Assembly: GCF_002808045.1 (NCBI RefSeq)
Contig: NZ_CP025000.1
Span: 1,612,001-1,676,000 of the forward strand
Reading direction: 5' to 3'
Source: Idiomarina sp. X4
GTDB taxonomy: Bacteria; Pseudomonadota; Gammaproteobacteria; Enterobacterales; Alteromonadaceae
DNA length: 64,000 nucleotides
Shown: positions 29,758 through 37,890 of the stretch, piece by piece
Position numbering within the stretch: the stretch's first letter is position 1
How the letters are laid out: each line of letters starts with the position of its first letter
The notes under the pieces: model-generated
Seen by the model: the letters and a program-made list of their open reading frames with translations, nothing else
Databases searched by the model: none
What the model was told of the DNA's origin: nothing
Made by a program: the position numbers and the translations under genes

Positions 29758-30096
29758 TTATAAAGCGTGTTCGTCAGTTTCACCCGTTCGGATGCGTATA
29801 CATTGCTCCAGCGGTGTGACAAAAATTTTCCCGTCACCAATAGTTCCGGTCTGGGCGGCGGCTTGAATCACTTCTAATGCACGATCGAGCTGGGCTTCGC
29901 TGACCGCAATTTCGATACGAATTTTAGGCAGGAAATCAACGGTGTATTCGGCACCGCGGTAAAGTTCGGTATGCCCCTTTTGGCGACCGACGCCTCTGAC
30001 TTCAGACACGGTCAACCCTCGGCATCCTATTTCGAATAGGGACTCTTTAACGTCGTCTAGTTTATAAGGCTTAATGAGTGCAATGATCATTTTCAT
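29758..30096 (-). CDS. glnK: Nitrogen regulatory PII protein GlnK
   Basis: A 112-residue trimeric PII signalling protein. The T-loop TELYRGAEYTVDFLPK carries Tyr51, the usual uridylylation site, and the C-terminal TGTIGDGKIFV is the ATP/2-oxoglutarate-binding loop. Pairing with amtB identifies it as GlnK rather than GlnB. The ATG is preceded by AAGGTAAAG. A second purine-rich sequence, AGGAGG, about 30 bases upstream is too far to serve this start. An NtrC-like palindrome lies 116-132 bases upstream. Confidence 0.95.
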   Translation of the reverse strand: MKMIIALIKPYKLDDVKESLFEIGCRGLTVSEVRGVGRQKGHTELYRGAEYTVDFLPKIRIEIAVSEAQLDRALEVIQAAAQTGTIGDGKIFVTPLEQCIRIRTGETDEHAL

Positions 30097-30211
30097 GAGC
30101 TTTACCTTGTTAAATAAATGTTGTTACCTCCTATTCACGAACCATGCCAAAAGTTAAGTTGTTGATAATGTTAAATAATTTTATTTTTATGATCGTTTCC
30201 GACCGGGAATG

Positions 30212-30228
30212 TGCACTATGCCAGTGCA
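30212..30228. promoter_or_regulatory. NtrC-type enhancer palindrome upstream of glnK-amtB
   Basis: TGCACT and AGTGCA flank a five-base spacer, giving the 17-base spacing and core of the NtrC enhancer (TGCACC-N5-GGTGCA). A further half site TGCACC lies just downstream. It sits 116-132 bases upstream of the glnK start, a typical enhancer distance. The matching sigma-54 promoter is weak: TTGGCAT (30150-30144, minus strand) is a good -24 box, but the -12 region lacks the invariant GC. The divergent cysteine-synthase-like gene starts 84 bases on the other side. Confidence 0.7.
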
Positions 30229-30311
30229 CTGCACCAAAAAGTTCTGTTGATGCAGTGCGCTCAGAAGAGATACTATTTACCAACACTATTGAATGATTAC
30301 AGGGTTTAGCC

Positions 30312-31364
30312 ATGCTGGTAGGTGAACGTCAAAGTGACTTAATTGGACAGACCGATCTGTTGCGTATTCCGTCGTTATCCGACTTGACCGGTTGCGATAT
30401 ATTCGTGAAATGCGAATTTCAAAACCCGGGTGGTTCGATTAAGGATCGCGCAGCTAAGCAACTTATCGAAGATGCCATGGAGCGGGGCGAACTCAAGCCT
30501 GGTATGACGGTGGTTGAGGGAACTGCGGGAAATACTGGCATTGGCCTGGCGGTGGTTGCCAAAGCATACGGCTTAAATATGCTGGCGGTGATGCCGAATG
30601 ACCAGACGCCGGAAAAAGAGCGAATGATTCGCTTGCACGGTGGTGAGTTGATGGCGGTTGACCCTGTTCCGTTTAAAAATGAAAACCACTTTTACCACAC
30701 CGCTCGTCGATTAGCCGAAGAGCGTGATGACTGTTGGTGGGCGAATCAGTTTGAGAACACCAGTAATGCAAGAGCGCACTACTTGCATACCGCGCCTGAA
30801 ATTTGGGAACAAATGAACGGCAATATCGACGTTTTTGTATCGGTTGCGGGTACCGGCGGAACCATTGGTGGCAACTCCAAATTTTTCAAAGAGCATGACT
30901 CAACCATTGACGTGTGGCTAGCAGACCCTGACGGCTCGGGCATTTATGAGTTTTTGAAAACCGGCGAGTATGTGTCACACGGCGGGTCGATGACCGAAGG
31001 TATTGGTATTATGCGTTTGGTTGAAAACTTTAAGCAGGCCAAAATAGATCATGCGGTCAACTTACCGGACCAGGATTTAGTGACTATTTCCCGTTATGTG
31101 CGGGACAAAGACGGTATTGTGCTCGGCAGCAGCTCTGCGTTGAACGTGGCGGCCGCTCTGGCGGCGGCGCTTAGAAAAGGAGCGGGGCAGCGCATTGTCA
31201 CCTTCGCTTGTGACTTAGGAGAGCGATCGGCCAGTAAGCTTTATAACCCTGAATACTTGCGTGGTCGGGAATTAAACCCGGAACCTGAAGCAATAGAAAC
31301 ACTGTTTGAGCGTTACCGCTCGCTGGGAGATAAGGTGTTAGATGTGAGTTGGAACAATGACTAA
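30312..31364 (+). CDS. PLP-dependent cysteine synthase/beta-synthase family enzyme
   Basis: A 350-residue type II PLP enzyme. FQNPGGSIKDRAA holds the cofactor Lys44, GTAGNTGIGLAVVAKAYG is the substrate loop, and SVAGTGGTIGG binds the phosphate. The signature NPGGSIKDR is closer to CysM and cystathionine beta-synthase than to the NPSFSVK of E. coli CysK. The C-terminal 40 residues extend beyond the CysK length. O-acetylserine sulfhydrylase activity is likely, but another beta-replacement reaction is possible. It overlaps glpQ by eight bases. Confidence 0.8.
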   Translation: MLVGERQSDLIGQTDLLRIPSLSDLTGCDIFVKCEFQNPGGSIKDRAAKQLIEDAMERGELKPGMTVVEGTAGNTGIGLAVVAKAYGLNMLAVMPNDQTPEKERMIRLHGGELMAVDPVPFKNENHFYHTARRLAEERDDCWWANQFENTSNARAHYLHTAPEIWEQMNGNIDVFVSVAGTGGTIGGNSKFFKEHDSTIDVWLADPDGSGIYEFLKTGEYVSHGGSMTEGIGIMRLVENFKQAKIDHAVNLPDQDLVTISRYVRDKDGIVLGSSSALNVAAALAAALRKGAGQRIVTFACDLGERSASKLYNPEYLRGRELNPEPEAIETLFERYRSLGDKVLDVSWNND

Positions 31365-32388
31365 AAATATCGCTCTAGCGGCAGCACTGTTCAGTGTCGT
31401 GATACTGCCGTTAAAGGCAGAGGAAATACCGCAAGAAGGTTCATTGTCGAACCTTAAAGTTCCACAGTTTCTCGACATAGCGCACCGGGGGGCGTCAGGA
31501 TATGTGCCTGAGCATTCGCAAGCCAGTACAGTGATGGCTCATGCAATGGGTGCAGATTATATCGAACAAGACATACAATTGACCCGAGACAGTGTTCCCG
31601 TCGTTTTGCATGACGAAGTGTTGGATTATATTACCGATGTCTCTCAAGTCTTTCCGGAAAAACACCGACCGGACGGACATTACTATGTGGTGGATTTTTC
31701 GCTTGAAGAATTAAAGCAGTTGTCAATAACGCCTCGTCATAAAGACTATGAACTGGTTTACCCGAACCGCTTCTCTAATAACGATGTTCGCTTTCCGGTT
31801 CAAACGTTAGACGAGCAATTGAAACTCATTCATGAACTGAACCGTACACGCGGCAAGAGTACCGGCGTCTATGTTGAAATAAAATCGCCACGCTGGTATC
31901 TACAACAGGGGTACGACTCAACAGCCGCCGTTATGTCAGTATTGGCACAAAACGGTTATCACGACACCATGGCGACGCCCATCTATTTACAGTCGTTTGA
32001 TCCGGAAGTGCTACGCCGTTTGAAACGAGAATATAACTGGGAGCAACCGCTCATACAGCTTATTGGCGATAACGAATGGGGCATGAGTGATGTCGATTAT
32101 AGCTCGATGCGCACCAGTGCCGGTCTGGAAGCGGTGAAATCTTATGCCGAAGGAATTGGTCTTTGGTTGAATCATGTGCTGGAAGGCGTTAACCAAGGAC
32201 AACCAGAAGGACAGCCAAAGTGGTCGTCGGTTTTAGATACTGCGGATAATAAAGGCCTGGACGTGCACGTGTATACGTTGCGCGCGGACGACTTACCTGA
32301 GGGGGTCGAGTCTCACTCACAATTACGTCAATGGCTAAAAACGGCGGGTGCAGAAGGCGTTTTTACGGACTTCCCGGATCAAAAGTAA
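31357..32388 (+). CDS. glpQ: Periplasmic glycerophosphodiester phosphodiesterase
   Basis: Hydrolyses glycerophosphodiesters to glycerol-3-phosphate and an alcohol. A signal peptide ends near residue 21 (LKAEE). The 343-residue body has the GDPD active-site residues: H43 and R44 in IAHRGASGYVPEHS, E70 and D72 in IEQDIQLTRD, and H85 in VVLHDEVLD. It ends with GAEGVFTDFPD, typical of GlpQ. Translationally coupled to the cysteine-synthase-like gene by overlap, with no glpT transporter beside it. It overlaps the convergent GNAT gene by 26 bases. Confidence 0.93.
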   Translation: MTKNIALAAALFSVVILPLKAEEIPQEGSLSNLKVPQFLDIAHRGASGYVPEHSQASTVMAHAMGADYIEQDIQLTRDSVPVVLHDEVLDYITDVSQVFPEKHRPDGHYYVVDFSLEELKQLSITPRHKDYELVYPNRFSNNDVRFPVQTLDEQLKLIHELNRTRGKSTGVYVEIKSPRWYLQQGYDSTAAVMSVLAQNGYHDTMATPIYLQSFDPEVLRRLKREYNWEQPLIQLIGDNEWGMSDVDYSSMRTSAGLEAVKSYAEGIGLWLNHVLEGVNQGQPEGQPKWSSVLDTADNKGLDVHVYTLRADDLPEGVESHSQLRQWLKTAGAEGVFTDFPDQK

Positions 32389-32824
32389 AACGCATTTTTA
32401 AGCCATCGGAGCCATCGTCGTAATAGCTCGCAAGCACATCAACCGTTTCAAAGCCGCAATCCTGATACCAGGCAATAGCGGCTTTATTGTCAGACTTGAC
32501 CTCCAGTGAAACGGCTTTCGCTTTGGTTTTTCGTGCGCACGCAATCAACTCATTCATGAGCTTTTGACCAATGCCTTTGCCTCGTGCGTTGGGTGCAACA
32601 GCAATGGAGTAAAGCCGCCAAACCGGGCTATTCTTACGCGTAAGTACTAATGCATACCCGAGCAGTTTTTCACCATCCCGCACCACCCAACAGTGAGCCG
32701 TTGCTGAGTCAATTAAATGCTTAAAGCTGCGGCGACTGATGCAGCTGTAGTCAAAAGTCGCGCGCTCCAACCGAACTAATTCATCGAGGTCTGAAGGCTT
32801 AGCCAACTCAACGTATACATTCAC
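32363..32824 (-). CDS. GNAT-family N-acetyltransferase (RimI-like)
   Basis: A 153-residue GNAT enzyme. The acetyl-CoA-binding motif reads VAPNARGKGIGQKLM, preceded by the beta-bulge strand LYSIAV and followed by SLEVKSDNKAAIAWYQDCGFE, typical of RimI-like members. Its gene lies 19 bases downstream of the ATP-grasp ligase gene on the same strand. ATP-grasp/GNAT pairs of this type are known in families thought to build or modify small peptides. The substrate is unknown. Confidence 0.85.
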   Translation of the reverse strand: MNVYVELAKPSDLDELVRLERATFDYSCISRRSFKHLIDSATAHCWVVRDGEKLLGYALVLTRKNSPVWRLYSIAVAPNARGKGIGQKLMNELIACARKTKAKAVSLEVKSDNKAAIAWYQDCGFETVDVLASYYDDGSDGLKMRFTFDPGSP

Positions 32825-32843
32825 TGTGGGTTACCTGTTACGC

Positions 32844-34307
32844 TTATTTGCGTTCGTCCAATCTGCGGTTGAAGTCGGCCATAATGAGGCGATAAAGCTC
32901 GTACCCCAGGTGCAAATCTTCCACGCCGTATTCAATGGACGGATTATCGTTAATTTCGATAACCACAGGTCCCCGGTCAGTTTGCTTGATATCGACGCCG
33001 TAAAGGCCATCACCAATCAACCGGGTCGCCTGCAATGCCAGACGAACCACGTCTTTAGGCGCATGGTGGACGCCAAGCGTTGTAAAAGAGCCGCTTTTCG
33101 CGCGAGAAGAGGACTCTTTATGGTTGTATATTTGCCAGTGATTACGTGCCATAAAGTACTGACAGGCATAGATAGGCCGATTATTTAGCACGCCAATACG
33201 CCAGTCGTATTCTGTTTTAATAAACTCTTGTGCCAGCAAAATAGTGGACTGTTCGAATAAGCCTTCAGCGATAGACTGCAATTGCTCAAGGTTCTCTGCT
33301 TTTTCAACACCCACTGAAAATGACCCGTCAGGAATTTTGAGCACGACGGGGTAACCGAGGTTGTCACCAATCGCTTTGTAATCAATGGCTGACTGACTGA
33401 GCAACAGCTTGGTTTTTGGTGTGGCGACGTTGTGTTTGTCTAGCAACTCTTTCAGAAACACTTTATTCGCACACTGAACAATGTCACCCGGATGGTCAAT
33501 GACCACCATGCCATTGGCTTCCGCCTTTTTGGCGAAGTGGTAGGTGTAATGGTTAATCCGCGTCGTTTCACGTATAAACAAGGCGTCAAATTCCAGCAAG
33601 CGGTTAAAATCGTCTGCGGTAATTAACTCAGCATCGATATCGGCTTCTTTCGCCGCCTTAATGAATTGACTCAGAGCGCGCTTGTCGGAAGTGGGAATAG
33701 CCTCTTCCGGATTATGCAATATTGCCAAGTCAAAACGCAGCTCTTTGCGTGAACGCGCTTTACGCCAAACACGTTTACTGAACTGGTCTAACGCATTGCC
33801 AAAGAAGCTTTGTTCTTCGTCATTGAGCTCGTTCAACGCTCCGGCCTGCAAGGCCGAAATGTACCAACGGCCATTAAACTCAAGCTGGATTCGCAAGATG
33901 GGGCATGGGTAGCGCTCGAAAATTTGCCGGGCAAAATTCCGCAATGCTTTTTCTTCACACATACCAAAGCAAATAAGCAGTGACAAAGACTGCTTGTCAG
34001 ATTGTTGCAGGTAACGCAGTAGTGATCGGTCAGTGGCATTAATGAGTAACTGATAATGTGAAAAGTTATTCACATCGTTAATGGTAGCCACCGACGGAAT
34101 GACCTTTTGACCACGGGCTTCTGCCAGCAAACTGACGTAGTAGCCAGTCGACAAGTAAGACAGGTCGTTACAAAGGTTTAAAATACTTTGACGCGAATTA
34201 GAGTGAGTCGTTTGCAAGTACTCACTTGCGCTAAGTAAGCTTTGGCTAGGGTAATATGGTTGCCAATCGACCATGTCGTCAATAATGACGTGAGCCTGAG
34301 TTTGCAT
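32844..34307 (-). CDS. RimK-like ATP-grasp ligase with RLAN N-terminal domain
   Basis: Predicted ATP-dependent carboxylate-amine ligase of 487 residues. The N-terminal ~200 residues match the RimK-like ATP-grasp N-terminal (RLAN) domain, starting AHVIIDDMVDWQPYYPS. The C-terminal half is an ATP-grasp domain with NKVFLKELLDKHNVATPKT, VVLKIPDGSFSVGV, LAQEFIKTEYDWRIGVL and the metal site VVIEINDNPSIEYGVED. The ATG has AGGA four bases upstream. A GTG 63 bases earlier would add an extension outside the usual domain start. It forms an operon with the GNAT gene. RimK adds glutamates to S6, but the RLAN group probably acts on other peptides. Confidence 0.85.
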   Translation of the reverse strand: MQTQAHVIIDDMVDWQPYYPSQSLLSASEYLQTTHSNSRQSILNLCNDLSYLSTGYYVSLLAEARGQKVIPSVATINDVNNFSHYQLLINATDRSLLRYLQQSDKQSLSLLICFGMCEEKALRNFARQIFERYPCPILRIQLEFNGRWYISALQAGALNELNDEEQSFFGNALDQFSKRVWRKARSRKELRFDLAILHNPEEAIPTSDKRALSQFIKAAKEADIDAELITADDFNRLLEFDALFIRETTRINHYTYHFAKKAEANGMVVIDHPGDIVQCANKVFLKELLDKHNVATPKTKLLLSQSAIDYKAIGDNLGYPVVLKIPDGSFSVGVEKAENLEQLQSIAEGLFEQSTILLAQEFIKTEYDWRIGVLNNRPIYACQYFMARNHWQIYNHKESSSRAKSGSFTTLGVHHAPKDVVRLALQATRLIGDGLYGVDIKQTDRGPVVIEINDNPSIEYGVEDLHLGYELYRLIMADFNRRLDERK

Positions 34308-34437
34308 GATATCCTGATATAAAAAGTGTAAAACCCACGAGTTTATTTGCTTATTAAAAGCAACTGACACTATATTAGAAAGATAACGGATAACAAGCAG
34401 ATTTTATTGTTTTTTTGCTTTGAAAGGAGTCAGATAA

Positions 34438-34944
34438 ATGCTGACAATTTTGGCGAAGCTGCTGAAGGCGCTGAACTCGGAAACGAGCCCATGGGCGCTG
34501 GCTTTAGCAGTGGTTTTAGGAATGTTCATTGGTCTGACGCCGCTGTGGCGGATCCATAACCTCATTATTATTCTTGCCGCCCTTATTTTCCGGGTGAACT
34601 TAAGTTTGTTTCTGGTTTCTTTCGGTGTGTTTTCCGGTATTGCCTACCTGTTGGATCCGGTTTTCCACGACATGGGACTGAGTATTCTTAATGCATCGAG
34701 CTGGCAAGGCATATACGAAGCCGCATATGCGAGTGCTGTAGGGCGTTTGTCGATGTTTAACCACACCATAACGATGGGAAGTGTGGTCTTCAGTTTACTG
34801 GCCGCTCCTTTCGTTGCTGCGATTAGCTACTTTATTGTCGCCAACTATCGTAAGCGCATTCAAAAAGCCTTTATGAAACTGCGAGTTGTGCAAATTATTA
34901 AAGGCAGTCGGTTCTGGCAAATTTACTCGAGTCTTAGGGGGTAA
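34438..34944 (+). CDS. TIGR03546-family membrane protein
   Basis: A 168-residue protein with three to four hydrophobic segments and the early motif SPWALALAVVLGMFIGLTPLW. It matches the TIGR03546 family, defined by its pairing with TIGR03545 proteins. The next gene, two bases downstream, is exactly that partner. Function unknown, with envelope biogenesis a reasonable guess. A good GAAAGGAG ribosome site precedes the ATG. It is transcribed divergently from the ATP-grasp/GNAT pair. Confidence 0.8.
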   Translation: MLTILAKLLKALNSETSPWALALAVVLGMFIGLTPLWRIHNLIIILAALIFRVNLSLFLVSFGVFSGIAYLLDPVFHDMGLSILNASSWQGIYEAAYASAVGRLSMFNHTITMGSVVFSLLAAPFVAAISYFIVANYRKRIQKAFMKLRVVQIIKGSRFWQIYSSLRG

Positions 34945-34946
34945 TT

Positions 34947-36698
34947 ATGAAGCGGGGTATTATTCGTTGGCCCGGACTGGCCGTATTTGCCGGGTTTGTG
35001 CTGCTGTTGGTGGCTATTTCGTGGTTATTTCTGGACGCCATTATTAAGGTTACTTTAGAGCACACGCTGGGGCGTTTGAATGGCGCTGAAGTGAATATTG
35101 AACGGGTCGAGCACAACTGGTCACCGTTGGCGCTGCGCATAAAGGGTGTGCAAGTAACTAACCCCCAGCAACCGACACATAACCGGGTGCAGGTGGGGGA
35201 AGCGTCTGCTGACATTAGTCCAACCGAGCTGATTTTGGGACGTACCTTAATTGAACAACTAACAATGACTGGCATTCGTGTTAACCAGGAACGCGACAGT
35301 GAGGGGGAAGTTTACGTTCTGCCGTCAGAAGAAGACATGAAGCAATGGGCTGGACAGTCCTGGGAAAACTTAAAAATGTCATTGCCTTCAACTGACGAAA
35401 TTGTCGCTCAGGTTGACTTGCGGACTGACAAAGTCATTGAAGAGTCGAAGCAAACGTATGAACAGCAGAAGCAGCAGGTGCTGGCTGCAAAAGAGGCTCT
35501 GCCGAGTGAAGATAAAATAAAGGAGTATGAGCAAAAACTGAAAGAAATAACGGACAGTGATACCTCTGGGCTTGGTGACATTGCTGCACGGAAAAAGGCG
35601 CTCGATGAACTGAAGGAATCGATTCGTAAAGACAAAGAGGCGGTCACAAACTTCCGTGACAGAGTGTCAGAAGCGAAAGACGTGCTGCAAACACAAGTGG
35701 CAGAGCTGAAAAATGCCCCCGGTAATGACATTGACAGAATCAAGTCGTTTTTTAGTATGGATGGTCAGGGCTTACAGAACGTAACTGGCTTGCTGCTGGG
35801 TGAGCAAGCAAAGCAGTGGAGCCAATACCTGTTGCTGGCCTATGAGCAGTTGGGACCGATGCTGGCGCGCTCAGACAACTCCGGAACCGTTGAGCCGGTG
35901 CGAGGTGAGGGACAACGTATTTCTTTTGCTGAACAAGATGCGCCACCAGAATTTTTAATTAAAAAGGCGCGTACCGAGTTTATGGTCGCCGGCACCGTTA
36001 TTGATGTCGACTGGCAAAATATTACCCACCAGCACAATTTGCTTGGACAACCCACGACGTACCAGGCGCGTGCTGATAACAGTGAATTATGGAAAGCGTT
36101 TAACTTAAATGGTGAGTTGTCACTAACAGACTTGGGTATTGATGCCAAACAGCAATGGCAGCTAAAAGGCGCACAACTGCAAAATCTCGGGTTAAGCCAG
36201 AGTGCTGAGCTAAGTGCCCAAATTGTCTCTTCATTGCTCGACAGTGACGGCACTATTTTAGTCAGAGAAAACAAGCTTGATGGTACTGCGATGGTCAGAA
36301 TGCTGAACCTCGATATGGATGCCAGCGGCTCCAGCAAACTGACAAATGCGATTGCCAGCGCACTGGAACAATTACAACGTCTGGATATTGCTACCAACAT
36401 TGCCGGCGATATTCAAAGTCCATCGTTGAGTTTCGATTCCGACTTAGATGACCAGCTGGGTAGCTTATTAGCCGATACTGCCATGGCGGAGGCGGATGGT
36501 AAGTTGGCCGACATAAAAGCCGACTTAACGGCGAAAGTGTCTGAACAGCTTGGTAGCCAGGAAGAGCTGTTACAAAGCCTGACGCAGTGGAACAGCGAGT
36601 CAGGTGAAAAAGGTCAGAAGTTGGAAGAGTTACTCAAGTCTAAACTTGAAGACAGCCTGAAAGACAAACTTAAGGGTCGCCTTTTCGGCGACTCTTAA
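34947..36698 (+). CDS. TIGR03545-family AsmA-like envelope protein
   Basis: A 583-residue protein with one N-terminal membrane anchor (about 8-32) and a long periplasmic part. LNGAEVNIERVEHNWSPLALRIKGVQVTNP resembles the start of AsmA-like proteins, which act in lipid transport or outer-membrane assembly. A Lys/Glu-rich coiled coil occupies about 150-265. The C-terminal part has beta-rich repeats (LDMDASGSSKLTNAI, IATNIAGDIQSPSLSFDSDLDDQLGS) and a charged helical tail. It starts two bases after its TIGR03546 partner, so the two are coupled. Function is not established. Confidence 0.8.
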   Translation: MKRGIIRWPGLAVFAGFVLLLVAISWLFLDAIIKVTLEHTLGRLNGAEVNIERVEHNWSPLALRIKGVQVTNPQQPTHNRVQVGEASADISPTELILGRTLIEQLTMTGIRVNQERDSEGEVYVLPSEEDMKQWAGQSWENLKMSLPSTDEIVAQVDLRTDKVIEESKQTYEQQKQQVLAAKEALPSEDKIKEYEQKLKEITDSDTSGLGDIAARKKALDELKESIRKDKEAVTNFRDRVSEAKDVLQTQVAELKNAPGNDIDRIKSFFSMDGQGLQNVTGLLLGEQAKQWSQYLLLAYEQLGPMLARSDNSGTVEPVRGEGQRISFAEQDAPPEFLIKKARTEFMVAGTVIDVDWQNITHQHNLLGQPTTYQARADNSELWKAFNLNGELSLTDLGIDAKQQWQLKGAQLQNLGLSQSAELSAQIVSSLLDSDGTILVRENKLDGTAMVRMLNLDMDASGSSKLTNAIASALEQLQRLDIATNIAGDIQSPSLSFDSDLDDQLGSLLADTAMAEADGKLADIKADLTAKVSEQLGSQEELLQSLTQWNSESGEKGQKLEELLKSKLEDSLKDKLKGRLFGDS

Positions 36699-36711
36699 GC
36701 TAAGGTAAAAA

Positions 36712-37890
36712 TTACTCAGTGGCTAAGAATTCGCTGAGTAATTCGGCTTTTTGTTGAATCGAGAAGAGCCCGTTTAAGTGTCCCCAGGGACCACTGATTT
36801 CTTCGTACTGAACGTCTTTACCCAATTCTCTAAGTTGCTCAGCCGTGTTTTCTGCCATGTACGGCATTAACAGTAGGTCGTTACTGGATGGTAAAAACAA
36901 CGTTTTTGCGGAAATGTTTTTTAGTCCATCTTTTAACGTCTCCTGATGCCCGGCAACAAACAGCTGATTTGCGCGCACCAGATAGAGAATATGGTTTGCA
37001 TCGGCCAGTGGCGCGCGTGCTCGGCTCGCACTGTATAGCCACTCTACGGCAGGCAACTCATTCGTAACAGATGCCATTCCTTTTTCAGGCAGGGTCTCCT
37101 GTTTTGGAGCAGCTTGATTAATGTAATCGGGGTGCATGGCGCCATGGGTGATCATGGCTTGTGCCATAGTGACACCGTCTAAAGGTGCGTCGCCGTTGTA
37201 GTAGTCACCACCGTTCCAGTTAGGGTCCAGCTTAATGACTTTTGCCCACTGCTCCAGTCCCATGATGGTCCAGGCGTCTAACGAACCGGCACCAATAACC
37301 GACACCATACGTTCAACCCAGCCTGGGTAAGCAGAAGCCCACTCAATGGCCTGCAGCGACCCCATTGAAGCCCCGACTACTGCATGCAATTTATTAATAC
37401 CTAAACCTTCCAGAAGCGCCTTTTGAACGTTAACAAAATCGCGAATGGTTACGACGGGAAACTCTAAGCCATAAGGCTTGCCAGTATCCGGATTAATGCT
37501 GGCAGGACCGGTAGTAATGACAGTAGGAAGGTTAGGGTAAGCGTTTACTAACGAATCAACGCTAATGACATAGTACTTTTCGGTATCAATAGCTTTACCG
37601 GGGCCAATAATTGAGTCCCAGTAGCCAGCCTGCTGATCATCCTCACTGTATTTACCTGCGGCGTGACTATTACCTGAGAAAAAGTGAGTAATAAGCACGA
37701 CATTATCTTTTGCTTCATTGAGCGTGCCGTAGGACTCCCAGCCCACTTTTACGTCTTTAATGGTTTCACCGCCGTGGGTGGTATAACTGTCCATACTAAA
37801 GGTCTTTTTCTCGACCCATTGTTCGGCTGTTATCGGTAAGCTAATCAGCAATACCGCAACGCTAATAACCGCTGTCCATAATCGTGTCAT
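36712..37890 (-). CDS. Exported MetX-like alpha/beta hydrolase
   Basis: A 392-residue member of the homoserine O-acetyltransferase (MetX)-like alpha/beta group, but with a signal peptide (1-22, ending PITA) that enzymes of methionine synthesis lack. The triad is visible: S175 in VVGASMGSL, D338 in SSNDLL and H371 in GPWGHLNG. Export implies hydrolysis of an ester rather than acetyl-CoA-dependent acyl transfer. The start overlaps the acyl-CoA ligase gene by four bases, so it is the third gene of the GntP-ligase-hydrolase operon. A weak inverted repeat (ATTACTCAG/CTGAGTAAT) overlaps the 3' end. Confidence 0.8.
   Translation of the reverse strand: MTRLWTAVISVAVLLISLPITAEQWVEKKTFSMDSYTTHGGETIKDVKVGWESYGTLNEAKDNVVLITHFFSGNSHAAGKYSEDDQQAGYWDSIIGPGKAIDTEKYYVISVDSLVNAYPNLPTVITTGPASINPDTGKPYGLEFPVVTIRDFVNVQKALLEGLGINKLHAVVGASMGSLQAIEWASAYPGWVERMVSVIGAGSLDAWTIMGLEQWAKVIKLDPNWNGGDYYNGDAPLDGVTMAQAMITHGAMHPDYINQAAPKQETLPEKGMASVTNELPAVEWLYSASRARAPLADANHILYLVRANQLFVAGHQETLKDGLKNISAKTLFLPSSNDLLLMPYMAENTAEQLRELGKDVQYEEISGPWGHLNGLFSIQQKAELLSEFLATE

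Noticed and set aside
36711..36742. Bidirectional terminator at the TIGR03545/MetX-like junction
   Set aside because: ATTACTCAG/CTGAGTAAT pair over nine bases, but the stem is AU-rich with a 14-base loop and lies inside coding sequence, so support is too weak to list.
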